DNA of 44,213 nucleotides from Succinivibrionaceae bacterium UBA3769 (GCA_002372325.1 DFFT01000184.1:1-44213), one strand, 5' to 3'; numbered from the stretch's first letter, positions 23,561-32,825 are shown. Notes: a model not told the origin generated them from the letters alone. Translations and numbers: made by a program.

Positions 23561-25696
23561 ATGGCCAGGAAATGGAAAAGAGCTTACAACAATTTTGTGA
23601 ATGACTGCAGGGACTGGTTCAGCCGTCTGGGAGCCCAGCAGAATTCGCTGGTCTCCTCCAAAAAAGGCCGCATCCGGATGATTCTGGCGGGGGTCGGAGC
23701 AGCTGGGATTCTTGCTGCCAGCTATTATGCCGCCGGATATTTCAGGATGCAGGATTATGGAATGCGGGCCAAGCTGGCTTATGACGCCAAAAGCTACAAG
23801 GATGCTCTGGAAAACTATCAGCTTCTGGCCGATGCCGGAAACAGCGAGGCCATGTTCCGCACTGCTGAAATGTATCTTTCCGGACAGGGCACGGTCAAAA
23901 ACGCTTCCCGGGGCATTAAATACCTGAGAATGGCCGCCGACAGCGGCAGCATGGAGGCGGCGCTTCGCCTGGGGCTCCTCTATTTCGCGCCGGCCGGAGA
24001 ATCCCGCACCTGCGTGGAGCACAATTACCGTCTGGCCCGGGAATGGCTGGAGAAGGCAGGAAAGCAGCCGGAGGCTCTTCTGGCTCTGGGCACTATCTAC
24101 CAGCGGGGGCTGGGCGTCCCCAAGGATGAGCTGCGTTCTCAGAACTATTTTGATGAGTGGGCGCGAACCTACATGATAAAAGCCGAACAGGGGGATCCCG
24201 AGGCTCAGTATCAGATGGGGCTTTATTTCACGGACGGCATCCGCCATGCTGCTGATGACGAAAGGGCCATTCACTGGTATGAGCTCAGCGCCAAGCAGGA
24301 TTATGTCAAGGCTCTGGAAGCGCTGGCCTCCATCTATACTCTGGGCGGCGCCAAAATCAAGCCGGATCCGGCCAAAGCCAAGGCGGTGTTTCAGGATCTC
24401 ATCAGGATCTATGAGAAAAACGCCCGGAGCGGCGACGTTGACGCTCTCCTGGCTTTGGGCGACATCTATCAGAGCGGCGTGGGCATCCCCAAGGACTACG
24501 CCAAATCGGTAGATTACCTCATTCAGGCTATTGAAAAAAACAGCCCGGCGGCCATGCTGACTCTGGCGGATCTTCTGGAGTCCGGTCTCGTGGTGAACCG
24601 CGTGGTTTACCAGCGGGAGCGGCTGGAAAAGGAAAGAAATGCCAATGCCGCCCGGATCCGGAAGCAGATGGAGGAGCTGCGCCTGAAGAAGGAGGAGGAA
24701 GCCCGGAGAGTCCAGGAGGAGGCTGAAAGAGCCGCCCGGGCCGCGGAAAATCCTGACAGCGCGGAAAACCCTGATGCTCCTCAGAATGCCGAAGGCGCCG
24801 CCCCGGACGCTAATCCGGAAGCTATCGCCGAAGGAGCGGTAACCCTCATTCCTGATACTCCCGATCTTCCCGAAACCCCGGCAGATTCTGATGCCAATGC
24901 CAGTGCGGATGCTTCGGCGGAGGATACGCTCCTGATCCCGGATGATGAGTTTTCCTCCGCCTGGACGGAGGATCAGGTGTCATATCCCGGCATGCCGGAT
25001 CCCGCGCAGGTTGATTTTCCGGAATACTACACCGCCGAGAAGCTGAGACAGCTGGCTCATGAAGAAAAGGTCAAGCGGGCGGGCACCGGCGACGTTACCA
25101 TGATGAAGGAGCTGGCCTTTGATGCTCTTTCGGACTTCGGCTCCGGCGACGGCTCCGAATACGGGGCCAATTACAGCGATGCCATTAACTGGTTCACCCG
25201 GGCCTCTCAGGCCGGAGAGGATGCCGAGGCCATGTTCGAGCTGGGACATATCTACCAGACCGCCGAGGATCGCAGCATCCGGAACAACGCGCTGGCTGAT
25301 GCCTGGTACCAGAAGAGCGCCGATCTCTGCTACACTCCGGCCTATATCGGTCTGGGCAGTCTCTACGGCGCCAAGAATACCGGCATCGAGGATGCCCGGG
25401 TATCCCACAGCTGGTATGAGAAGGCTGCCAAGCTCGGCAATCAGGATGCCCAGATGGCGCTGGCTCATGCCTTTGCCGAGGGCGGCCGCGGAGCTCAGCC
25501 TGATTTCCGGGAGGCTCTCAAGTGGCTCCTGGTGGTGCGCATCAGTCTGGAGAAGGCCGGTGATACCAAAAGCCGGCAGTATCAGGACATCCTGAAGCTG
25601 GAGGACGATTTTGAGTATCATCTGCAGCCGGAGGAGATCACTGAAGCCCGGGCCGCTGCGGACAATATGCACGAAATTTACGGCACCGACTGGTAA
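23561..25696 (+). CDS. Membrane-anchored Sel1-like repeat protein
   Basis: A 711-aa protein. A basic N-terminus precedes one predicted transmembrane helix (about 40-60, AGVGAAGILAASYYAAGYF), giving an inner-membrane anchor. Sel1-type 36-residue repeats follow (A...L...Y..G.GV..D...A..W...A), e.g. GNSEAMFRTAEMYLSGQG, GDPEAQYQMGLYF, and GDVDALLALGDIYQSGVG. Residues about 360-390 form an Arg/Glu-rich coiled-coil-like segment, then about 100 residues of Ala/Asp/Pro/Glu-rich disorder, and then a second Sel1 block (AMFELGHIYQTA, YIGLGSLYGA, AQMALAHAFAEGG). Sel1 repeats serve as protein-protein scaffolds; the specific partner is unknown. The ribosome site is poor (GGAG 14 bases before ATG). Confidence 0.85.
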   Translation: MARKWKRAYNNFVNDCRDWFSRLGAQQNSLVSSKKGRIRMILAGVGAAGILAASYYAAGYFRMQDYGMRAKLAYDAKSYKDALENYQLLADAGNSEAMFRTAEMYLSGQGTVKNASRGIKYLRMAADSGSMEAALRLGLLYFAPAGESRTCVEHNYRLAREWLEKAGKQPEALLALGTIYQRGLGVPKDELRSQNYFDEWARTYMIKAEQGDPEAQYQMGLYFTDGIRHAADDERAIHWYELSAKQDYVKALEALASIYTLGGAKIKPDPAKAKAVFQDLIRIYEKNARSGDVDALLALGDIYQSGVGIPKDYAKSVDYLIQAIEKNSPAAMLTLADLLESGLVVNRVVYQRERLEKERNANAARIRKQMEELRLKKEEEARRVQEEAERAARAAENPDSAENPDAPQNAEGAAPDANPEAIAEGAVTLIPDTPDLPETPADSDANASADASAEDTLLIPDDEFSSAWTEDQVSYPGMPDPAQVDFPEYYTAEKLRQLAHEEKVKRAGTGDVTMMKELAFDALSDFGSGDGSEYGANYSDAINWFTRASQAGEDAEAMFELGHIYQTAEDRSIRNNALADAWYQKSADLCYTPAYIGLGSLYGAKNTGIEDARVSHSWYEKAAKLGNQDAQMALAHAFAEGGRGAQPDFREALKWLLVVRISLEKAGDTKSRQYQDILKLEDDFEYHLQPEEITEARAAADNMHEIYGTDW

Positions 25697-25794
25697 GGCT
25701 CCGATTGTCAGATGAGCCGTCCGGCGGGACGGGCTTTCAGATCCTGCGAGGGTACCGGGACGGTTGCGACGGCAGGGAGACCCGCGTGAGAGAG

Positions 25795-26599
25795 ATGGCA
25801 AACTGGCTGTTTGATGAAGGCAAAGTCGGCCTGACAGCATTCATAACCTTCTTTTGGAGTGTCCTGATGTTCTGTATGTCCATGCCCATTATGGAGGATG
25901 CAGTTCAGGTGGAGGGGTTTCCGGAAAGCGCGGAATTTGCCGTAATGGATACCTCCGGCGTCCTCTCCCTGGAATCTCACGATTACTTCAATCAGGCCAC
26001 CCTGAAGCTTAAGCAGGATACCGGAGCGGAGATCTTTGTGGCCGCTGTTCCCGGAATTTCCGGGGATGCGAAGGGAGCTGTCACTCAGCTGTTCAACGGT
26101 CTGGAATCGGACGGCAAGGATCGTAAAAACCGGGTTCTCCTTTTTTTACCACCGATTATCGCCATGTGAGGCTGCACCGCGGATCCGACTTGAAATCCTG
26201 CCTTTACACGCATAAAGCCGAAGGAATACTGCATAAATACGCCGTGCCGGACATCAGAAAAGGCCTTTGGAATACTGCGGCCCGGAATACCTGGAATGCG
26301 CTGGCCCGCGAGATCTATAGCTGCCATCATGTCCAGCCCCCGCGGCGGTTATGGAAGAAAACGGATCATTTGACGAAAATGCTGTTAAGACCTATGCCCA
26401 TCCCCGCGTGATAAAGACCAGATCTGAATTCGGCAGCGGAACGGCAATCCTGGGGATTTTTTCCGGGATAGCTATGGGGGCGGGCCTTATGCTGGTGCTT
26501 TATTTGGCTTTGTGCGACGGCGCAGGCAGCGATGAGGATCAGGGCTGGAGCGGCCGGGTCAAGGGCGGCAGATCCCGGGGCCGGGGGTGCTTCAGCTGA
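25795..26599 (+). pseudogene. TPM-domain membrane protein, frameshifted
   Basis: Starts at ATG 25795. It has a hydrophobic segment (GLTAFITFFWSVLMFCMSMP), then the beginning of a TPM domain: DTSGVLSLESHDYFNQATLK and GAEIFVAAVPG. The frame is lost in a T7 tract at 26141-26147 (CTC CTT TTT TTA); reading one base back continues the domain as FFTTDYRHVRLHRGSDL, with YAVPDIRKGLWNTAARN and NALAREIYS. A second shift near 26335-26350 moves to the frame carrying FSGIAMGAGLMLVLYLALC, a C-terminal transmembrane helix typical of these proteins. At least two frameshifts are needed, so I call it a pseudogene. The first break is also a textbook -1 slippery heptamer. It follows the Sel1 gene after about 100 bases. 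Confidence 0.65.
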
Positions 26600-26684
26600 A
26601 GCCCGGGCCATGCGGGTTTTATGTTTTGAGCTGCGGAGCGGGGCAGATCCTGTCCGGAGCGCGTTCAGACGTCTCCTGATCGGT

Positions 26685-27437
26685 TCAGGGATAATTTTCA
26701 CATGGAGGCTTAGGCGATGGCAGATTTGTTTTCCGAGGGAAAATCTCCTCGCTCCGGACTCCGCCGGCGTCTTCCCAGAACTCTGTCACATCAATCCGGG
26801 CGCCGGGGATATGCTTTTCCGGCTCCAGGCTGAAGAAAAGCAGTCCCGCATATTTCGGTTTCAGGCATTCCCGCCGGCCCCCGGCAATCCCCCTGCTGAG
26901 GCACAGCCGGTTAAAATCCGCCTTATCCGCTTCCGCAAACAGGGGACTTTCGGTTTCATGGAGATAGGCTTTGATTAACGTCAGATTCAGATCAGCCATA
27001 TTTGCCTGATGGCAGATGCGGTCATCAAACGGAATCTGATTGGAAAGAGTCATGAGGTCGTTTAATTCCGGAGCTGAAGGGCGGGCGGTACAGCACTGGT
27101 CTATGCCGGTTATTTTCCGGATCCAGTAAACGGATTATCCCGAATAAGCAGCCTTTCCCTTTTCGGCAGCAAAGGCAGGGGGAAGAACGGCAGGACTTCG
27201 ATACGGACGATTATCCCGCCGGGATACCAGACAACAAGCAGCCTGGTATGATCATCGTATCCGCCGGAGCCACAACAGGAAGATAATCAGGCTCGATGAG
27301 CTTGCATTTGCGAAGCACATCCTGCCGGATCCCTGCCGGATCTCAGCGATCTCCGCCGGACTCAGTCCTTTCGGGGGAAATTTCGGTCTGCCGTTATCAT
27401 CCGCGACACCGATAACAATATAGCCGCCGCCCCGGTT
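26685..27437 (-). pseudogene. Remnant of AlbA_2-type ATP-binding protein
   Basis: Minus-strand remains of a COG2865-like protein (Schlafen AlbA_2 domain plus ATPase-like region). The upstream part near 27437-27330 reads NRGGGYIVIGVADDNGRP and FPPKGLSPAEIAEI, matching the AlbA_2 'aN..GG.i.iGv.d' core. After frameshifts, IEPDYLPVVAPAD is recognisable near 27270. The part from 27053 to 26685 reads IPFDDRICHQANMADLNL, LIKAYLHETESPLF and AGLLFFSLEPEKHIPGARID, matching the middle of the family. Both ends are missing: the N-terminus is cut off at the GTPase gene and the C-terminus at the TPM remnant. No function is expected. Confidence 0.65.
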
Positions 27438-28663
27438 CAGGAGGGTGATTCCTCCGGGATTACCCGGCTCTCTTTCTCCCGGATTTCTTCCGGAGTTTCC
27501 CTGTTTTCTTCCGGCGCTGTTATTTCCTTTTCGGCGGTCAGCTTTTTAACGAGAGCCTCCCGCACCAGCTTTTCATTCTGCCAGAGCCGGTTTATGTAGT
27601 TATCCAGATCATCCAGGATCTCAAAATTCACGTTATTCACGGACTTCTCCAGAAGCTCCCGGTATCTTTCCTTTTTCTTCACCTGAAAATATCCGGCGGT
27701 AACCAGACTCATGAAGCAGGTCTTCACATACTCGCTGGCGGCGCCGTTCCAGCCGGAGAGCCGGGCGAGCTTTTCCCGGGTCAGTCTGGCGATGTCGGTT
27801 TTTTCATGAGCGAGGTCTATGCCGGTGTAGCTTTTGATGACGCCCACGCTCATGGCGTTTATGCTGTCCAGCTGCTCATGAAGCCGGCTGTAGACCCGGG
27901 AGAGCTCCTGATAGTAGAAGTCCGAGGCTTTGTCCCGGATAGCCCGGTGCATTTCCTCGCTGTATACCCGGAATACTCCCAGAGTTCCGGCCTCCGTCTC
28001 GAAGACCTCCATGGTGCGCTTTTTGGCGATTTTAAGGGAAAGCTGGAGCTCCTCCCGGGTTTTGGCGCAGAGATGGGACAGGAGATTGTCCCGGAGGTTC
28101 AGACACATTTCCTGAAAAAGCTCCTCCCGGCCCCGGACGGCTGTCACTGTCCCGTTCCGGAGCTTCTGGCTCACCGCCTCCACCGGAACCGCCGGGGCGT
28201 CCGGGTACAGGCGGCGGAGGTTCTTCAGGGCGGCTTCCTTTTCCTGATCCCGGCAGAGCCCCCAGCGGGTCAGGGCGAAGATCAGCCGCACTCCCTTCCG
28301 GCGGAGCTCGTCCAGCACCTTTTTCTGCTCGCAGGAATCCGGCTGGCCCTTCCGGGCGTCGCAGCAGTAGATTACGGTATGAAACCAGTCTCCGATATCC
28401 TGACTCTGGTCGCAGGAGCGGAGAGCGGCGTACAGATCCTCCTTCCAGTCGTCTATGAAAGAGGATTCCAGTCCCCAGCTGTCGAATACGGAAACCTGAA
28501 TATCATTCCACATAAAGGGCGGGTGCCGGTGCAGGCCTCGTTCGGTAACCGGCCGTCCCACCTTGGCCACGGCGATATTCTGTCCGTAGAGATAGTTTAC
28601 CAGAGCGGATTTGCCGGAACCGGTCTTACCCAGAATTAAGACGTTGGTGTTATAGGTGTTCAC
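27437..28663 (-). CDS. P-loop GTPase of unclear family
   Basis: A 408-aa protein with a Walker A/G1 motif GKTGSGKSA at 12-20 and a G3-like DSWGL near 61-65 in the place of DxxG. The usual G4 motif N/TKxD is replaced by ALTRWGL near 130, so guanine specificity is uncertain. The C-terminal half (about 200-380) is helical with many Lys/Glu, reminiscent of dynamin- or YfjP-like GTPases, and ends in a Glu/Pro-rich disordered tail. CGAGGACA precedes the start. No transmembrane helix is obvious. Likely role: nucleotide-dependent switch near membranes or translation; the sequence does not decide. It stands alone on the minus strand. Confidence 0.65.
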   Translation of the reverse strand: MNTYNTNVLILGKTGSGKSALVNYLYGQNIAVAKVGRPVTERGLHRHPPFMWNDIQVSVFDSWGLESSFIDDWKEDLYAALRSCDQSQDIGDWFHTVIYCCDARKGQPDSCEQKKVLDELRRKGVRLIFALTRWGLCRDQEKEAALKNLRRLYPDAPAVPVEAVSQKLRNGTVTAVRGREELFQEMCLNLRDNLLSHLCAKTREELQLSLKIAKKRTMEVFETEAGTLGVFRVYSEEMHRAIRDKASDFYYQELSRVYSRLHEQLDSINAMSVGVIKSYTGIDLAHEKTDIARLTREKLARLSGWNGAASEYVKTCFMSLVTAGYFQVKKKERYRELLEKSVNNVNFEILDDLDNYINRLWQNEKLVREALVKKLTAEKEITAPEENRETPEEIREKESRVIPEESPS

Positions 28664-29309
28664 GTAGTGTCCTCGGAATCGGAGCCGGGAGAGCTTCCGC
28701 CGGGGAAAGTCTCCCTGAATGCTCCCGGACAGAGAGCCCGGGAGGCTCTGACAATTATATGGGCAAGCGGCGGCCCCGGGCGGTAAATCGGACTAATGTT
28801 TGAAGGGGTACGCAATTTTTTCCGGAAGAGGGCGCGGGAAAGCCGGGGAGAGGGCGGCAGAAGCCGGAGCGAAGCCGGTTTAAAAGCCGCTTTCCATGGA
28901 GATCTGCGGCAGCGGGGGATTATTTTTGCGGCCGGCGGAAATTCCGCATTGCGGAAGCGGCTGTTTTTTTGAACAGCAGTAAGCCGTATCTCATTAAATC
29001 ACATGGTTTTATTACTGTTTTTATATATTTGATGTGCATCAGTTGCAAGAAAATTGAACAAAGGTTTAGTTTTTAGTTGAAATTTGCAATAAAATTGCTA
29101 TCATTGCTGCGTTTTCCGGAAGAACCGGCTTTTTTCGGAAAGGAACACGGAGTTACCGGGATTACAGATCATTTTTGTGAAAAAATCGTCTTTTTTTTGC
29201 TGAAAAAGGTAATATAGGAATTAACAGGAACCAGGCGCCGCGGCCTTTTGACAAAATCGCTCCGGACATTATTCTGCAAAGGCGGCCTGGAAAGATAACG
29301 GGGGTTTTA
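28664..29309. other. Gene-free divergent intergenic region
   Basis: A stretch of about 640 bases between divergent genes. The first 330 bases are GC-rich with no conserved frame. From 28980 it becomes AT-rich and contains a plausible promoter pointing right. No repeats or RNA genes were recognised. Confidence 0.4.
29077..29104 (+). promoter_or_regulatory. Possible sigma-70-type promoter of the exonuclease gene
   Basis: TTGAAA (29077-29082) and TATCAT (29099-29104) are separated by 16 bases in the AT-rich part of the intergenic region, about 205 bases before the exonuclease start. Consensus match is moderate. Confidence 0.35.
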
Positions 29310-30260
29310 ATGACAGTATCTGACAATAATGACAAGGAACAGTTTCCGCTGGAGATTCTTCCGGACATCGAGGCAAATCCGGCGGGGTACCGCCTTCTGG
29401 AACGGGTGCCGTTTTCGGATCTCACCGAGGAATCGAATTATCCGGTGGTTCTGGGACCTGAGGCTCCTGATGAAAAGTCTCTGATTATTCTGGATACCGA
29501 AACCACCGGTCTGGAGCTGGAGAATTCCCAGATTATCGAGCTCGGCATGGTAAAGGTGAAGTATTCCGTGCACGAGGCCCGAATCACCCGCATTGTTTCC
29601 GTCTATGACGAGTTCGAGCAGCCTCCGGAGCCCATTCCGGAGATGATTACCCGAATTACCGGCATTGATAACGCCATGGTGGAGGGGAAGCATTTCAGCG
29701 AGGCCCGGGTGATGAAATTCTTTCAGGACAATCCTCTGGTGGTGGCTCATAATGCCACCATGGACCGGGGCTTTACGGAAAAGCGCTTCGGTTCCCTGTT
29801 CAGCAATATGAATCTCAGGCTGCCCTGGGCCTGCAGCGTCAACGATGTGGAGTGGCATAAGATCTGTCCGGGCATCGTCTCCCGGAAGCAGGAATATCTT
29901 CTGAACAGCCGGGGCTACTTCTACGAGGCGCACCGGGCCATTAATGACTGTCTGGCTCTGCTCTGGCTTCTTCATTCCACTCCCGGGGTCATGGCCTCCC
30001 TTCTGGGTAACGCCCGCAGGAAGAATCTGGCTCTCCGGGTGACCGCCGCCGGGAACACCTGGAACTTCCGGAATGCCTTCAGGGAATTCGGCTACCGCTA
30101 TGTCAGATACCGCAATGTCTGGGAAAAGGTCTGCCAGGATCAGAACGAGGTAAACCGCGAGCTGGAGATGATAAGGACGCAGTTTCTGATTCCGGACAAT
30201 CAGGTGCAGGTGGCGGTGCTGGATGCCTACACCCGATACCGGGACAAGCTGGGGCTTTAA
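29310..30260 (+). CDS. DEDDh 3'-5' exonuclease family protein
   Basis: A 316-aa protein with a complete DnaQ-like exonuclease core: ExoI LDTETTG at 61-67, ExoII AHNATMDRGF at 146-155, and ExoIII HRAINDCLALLW at 208-219 (His and Asp of DEDDh). An N-terminal 55-residue extension (QFPLEILPDIEANPAGYRLL...) and a C-terminal domain of about 90 residues are shared with the next gene and are not part of DnaQ. AACGGGGG precedes the ATG. Predicted activity is 3'-5' exonucleolytic trimming of DNA or RNA; the biological substrate is unknown. It is followed after 85 bases by a paralog without the catalytic residues. Confidence 0.8.
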   Translation: MTVSDNNDKEQFPLEILPDIEANPAGYRLLERVPFSDLTEESNYPVVLGPEAPDEKSLIILDTETTGLELENSQIIELGMVKVKYSVHEARITRIVSVYDEFEQPPEPIPEMITRITGIDNAMVEGKHFSEARVMKFFQDNPLVVAHNATMDRGFTEKRFGSLFSNMNLRLPWACSVNDVEWHKICPGIVSRKQEYLLNSRGYFYEAHRAINDCLALLWLLHSTPGVMASLLGNARRKNLALRVTAAGNTWNFRNAFREFGYRYVRYRNVWEKVCQDQNEVNRELEMIRTQFLIPDNQVQVAVLDAYTRYRDKLGL

Positions 30261-30345
30261 AGACCGCGGCAGGACGAATGCCTCAGAAACAGGAAAGACA
30301 GCAGACAAATACGATTAGACAGAGTAACAGGATTAAGACAAGAAT

Positions 30346-31269
30346 ATGACAGACAGCATTATCAGGCAGTTTCCCCTGAACCGGATTTCCGAGATCCGGG
30401 AGCATCCGGAGAATTTCCGGCTGGAAATTGCCATTCCCTTTATGGCCTTTGCCTCCGGAAATCAGCGTTTTCCCATCGAGCTCGGTCAGCCCTCGGACAA
30501 TCCGGATCCCCTGCGCAGCATGGTGATTCTGAGCGCGGACATTCAGAGCCGGGACAACCGGATGTACGCTCTCGGCATGATGCGGGTCATCTATGACCGC
30601 TATACCTCAAAGCTGGTGAGTCTGGACCGGATCTGGAGCGGCCTTGAAAATCCCCCGGAAAACGTGCGGGAAAACCAGGATCTCTATACCACTGCCGCCC
30701 GGCGTTTTGATGACGAGGATATCCGGGACATGTTCCGAAGCGATGCCCGCACCGGAGGCGTGACTCCCTTTGCGGTATCGCTGCAGCCCTATGCCGAGAG
30801 ACCGCCATTCGACTGCCGCTTCCCGGAGCTGGGCACTCTGTCCTGGGTGACCGGGGGCCGGGGCTTTCCCTGGGGAGAGCTGGATCCGGATCTCCCGGCG
30901 CAGTTTTCCAGTCTGCATATGATGTGCATTAAGAAGCGGGTTTTCTTTAATGAAAAAACGCCCCTGGATCGCTGTCTCGCTCTCCTGTGGTTTATGCATA
31001 TGGTGCCGGGAGTGCTGGATCGCATGGCTGCGGAGGCCGATTCCGCCGCCAGCATCATTCAGGTGAGAAACTGCTTCAATCAGAAGGACGATCTTAAGCA
31101 GCGGCGCTTCCGGTGGAGCTCCGAGGATCGCTGCTGGTGCAAGACCGTTTATAACGAAAGCGAGCTTAATGAGGAACTGGAGGCGGTGCGGGACATTATG
31201 ATGGATCCTGATGACCGCAATGTCCGGATTATCGAAACCGCCCCCTGGGAGCGTTACAAGAAGAGCTGA
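30346..31269 (+). CDS. Catalytically dead paralog of the upstream exonuclease
   Basis: A 307-aa protein aligning with the previous gene over its whole length: QFPLNRISEIREHPENFRL against QFPLEILPDIEANPAGYRL, ALGMMRVIYD against ELGMVKVKYS, and DRCLALLWFMHMVPGVL against NDCLALLWLLHSTPGVM. The ExoI DTE becomes SAD, the ExoII HNATMD is replaced by an unrelated FAVSLQP region, and the ExoIII histidine is lost. Only the last Asp remains. The frame is open throughout, so it is probably maintained as a non-catalytic partner or regulator and not decaying. Its 3' end is duplicated three times downstream. Confidence 0.7.
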   Translation: MTDSIIRQFPLNRISEIREHPENFRLEIAIPFMAFASGNQRFPIELGQPSDNPDPLRSMVILSADIQSRDNRMYALGMMRVIYDRYTSKLVSLDRIWSGLENPPENVRENQDLYTTAARRFDDEDIRDMFRSDARTGGVTPFAVSLQPYAERPPFDCRFPELGTLSWVTGGRGFPWGELDPDLPAQFSSLHMMCIKKRVFFNEKTPLDRCLALLWFMHMVPGVLDRMAAEADSAASIIQVRNCFNQKDDLKQRRFRWSSEDRCWCKTVYNESELNEELEAVRDIMMDPDDRNVRIIETAPWERYKKS

Positions 31270-31347
31270 GGGCTTTCCGCAAATAACCTGCCTTATCAGC
31301 GTTATGCAGCCTAAATCGGAAACTCCTTTTGAGTCATGCCGGCAAGA

Positions 31348-31389
31348 ATGCCCCCTCAGATGAAAGAACATCCGGCGGGGGCATTTTTT
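31348..31389 (+). terminator. Terminator after the exonuclease paralog
   Basis: ATGCCCCC (31348-31355) pairs with GGGGGCAT (31377-31384), followed by TTTTTT. Related hairpins recur in each downstream repeat unit (near 31930-31965, 32785-32826 and 33380-33420), as expected if the whole 3' end was copied. Confidence 0.75.
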
Positions 31390-31684
31390 ACAGCATGCCT
31401 GATTCCCGGGCTAATTCCCTGATGCGCGGCATGGGCAAACGAGTATATTTCGCCACAAGGGAGAAGTCCATGCGGTCGCGGATCATGGCCCTGGCCATTT
31501 CTTCATTTTCGGCAAGAATCTTTTTTCTCTCCTCATCACGGGCTATGGCACGGCCAATTCGAATACCTTTATTCAGGATAGTCTTAGCCTCGTACTCCAA
31601 AATCTTTCCTCTCATGATATGTTCCGCTCCTTCCCGTACATTCTGATACTTCTCTGCAATGAGTGACATTACGTGATTAACCAT
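31388..31684 (-). pseudogene. Rpn C-terminal module, copy 1
   Basis: A 98-aa open frame matching the C-terminal third of the Rpn nuclease at 33420-34463: MVNHVMSLIAEKYQNVREG, MRGKILEYEAKTILNKG, then a shortened repeat zone (RIGRAIARDEERKK) and the end MPRIRELARESGML. The nuclease domain is absent. The in-frame ATG of MRGKILEYE is preceded by GAAGGAG eleven bases upstream. It is a fragment by origin, but may still be translated as a stand-alone small protein. Confidence 0.6.
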
Positions 31685-31694
31685 GGCGCAGATG

Positions 31695-31909
31695 GCATCT
31701 TTTGCTGCCGGTGCAAGACCGTTTATAACGAAGGCGAACTTAATGAGGAACTGGAAGCGGCGCGGGACATTAAGACGGATCCTGATGACTGCAATGTCCG
31801 GATTATCAAAACCGCCCCTGGGAGCGTTACAGGAAGCCCTGAGGAGCTTTCCGCAAAAACCTGCCTTACAGCGGAACTTATGCAGCGTAAGACCGGAAAC
31901 TCTTTTTGA
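31695..31909 (+). pseudogene. Exonuclease-paralog 3' fragment, copy 1
   Basis: Plus-strand copy of the last about 55 codons of the 30346-31269 gene: CKTVYNEGELNEELEAARDI and DPDDCNVRIIKTAPG are recognisable, then the frame runs past the original stop because of small changes. No start codon or ribosome site is preserved. Confidence 0.6.
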
Positions 31910-31963
31910 GTCATGCCGGCAAGAAAGCCTCTGTCAGATGAAAGAACATCCGGCGGGGCATTT

Positions 31964-32470
31964 TTACAGCATGCCTAATTCCCGGGCTAATTCCCTGATG
32001 CGCGGCATGGGCAAATGAGTATATTTCGCTACAAGGGAGAAGTCCATGCGGTCGCGGATCATGGCCCTGGCCATTTCTTCATTTTCGGCTTCCTTTTCGG
32101 CAAGAATCTTTTTTCTCACTTCGGCACGGCCTTCATCAAAGCCTTCATCAAAGCCTTCAGCACGGCCTTCATCAAAGCCTTCATCAAAGCCTTCAGCACG
32201 GCCTTCATCAAAGCCTTCAGCACGGCCTTCGGCAAAGCCTTCAGCACGGCCTTTGTCAAAACCAATCTGAATACCTTTATTCAGGATAGTCTTAGCCTCG
32301 TATTCCAAAATCTTTCCTCTCATGATAAATTCCGCTCCTTCCCGTACATTCTGATACTTCTCTGCAATGAGTGACATTACATGATTAATCATGGCGCAGA
32401 TGGCGCTCTTTGCGAATTCGCTGATTGCTCCGGCCTTCTGCAGTTCATCAACTCTGGTTCGAATCAGACG
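31964..32470 (-). pseudogene. Rpn C-terminal module, copy 2, with expanded repeats
   Basis: Matches the intact Rpn from RTRVDELQKAGAISEFAKSAICA to the C-terminus. It contains the longest repeat zone in the window: about 12 four-residue units (FDEG/RAEG), encoded by 12-base repeats at about 32115-32260. The open frame extends to 32575 only through sequence unrelated to Rpn. The internal GAAGGAG before MRGKILEYE is kept. Confidence 0.6.
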
Positions 32471-32487
32471 ATGATGAAGCCTGACCG

Positions 32488-32775
32488 CCACGGCATTATT
32501 CAGGTGAGAAAGAGCTACCGCCAGAAGGACAATCTCAGGCAGGGCGCTTCCGGCGGAGCACCAAGGAACGCTCATGGCGCAAGATCGTTTATAACGAAAG
32601 CGAGCTTAATAAGAACCCGGAGGCGGCCCGGGATATTATGACGGATCCTGATGACCGCAATATCCGGGTTATCAACCCCCCCTGTGAGCGTACAGGAAGC
32701 CCTGAGGAGCTTTCCGCAAAAACCTGCCTTACAGCGGAACTTATGCAGCCTAAATCGGAAACTCCTTTTGAGTCA
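32488..32775 (+). pseudogene. Exonuclease-paralog 3' fragment, copy 2
   Basis: A longer plus-strand fragment starting at IIQVRKSYRQKDNLRQ (compare IIQVRNCFNQKDDLKQ in the intact gene), and containing ITKASL..., TDPDDRNIRVI and the post-stop sequence. Several frameshifts separate the recognisable blocks. Confidence 0.55.
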
Positions 32776-32825
32776 TGCCGGCAAGAATGCCCCTGTCAGA
32801 TGAAAGAACATCCGGCGGGGCATTT

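Noticed and set aside
23341..23604. 87-aa frame before the Sel1 gene
   Set aside because: No ribosome site, overlaps the Sel1 start, and shows no recognisable motif.
29307..30308. 333-aa minus-strand frame
   Set aside because: Shadow of the DEDDh exonuclease gene with intact ExoI-III motifs.
32115..32260. CRISPR-like array in the repetitive zone
   Set aside because: The repeats are contiguous 12-base units without spacers and encode FDEG/RAEG in the Rpn tail frame.
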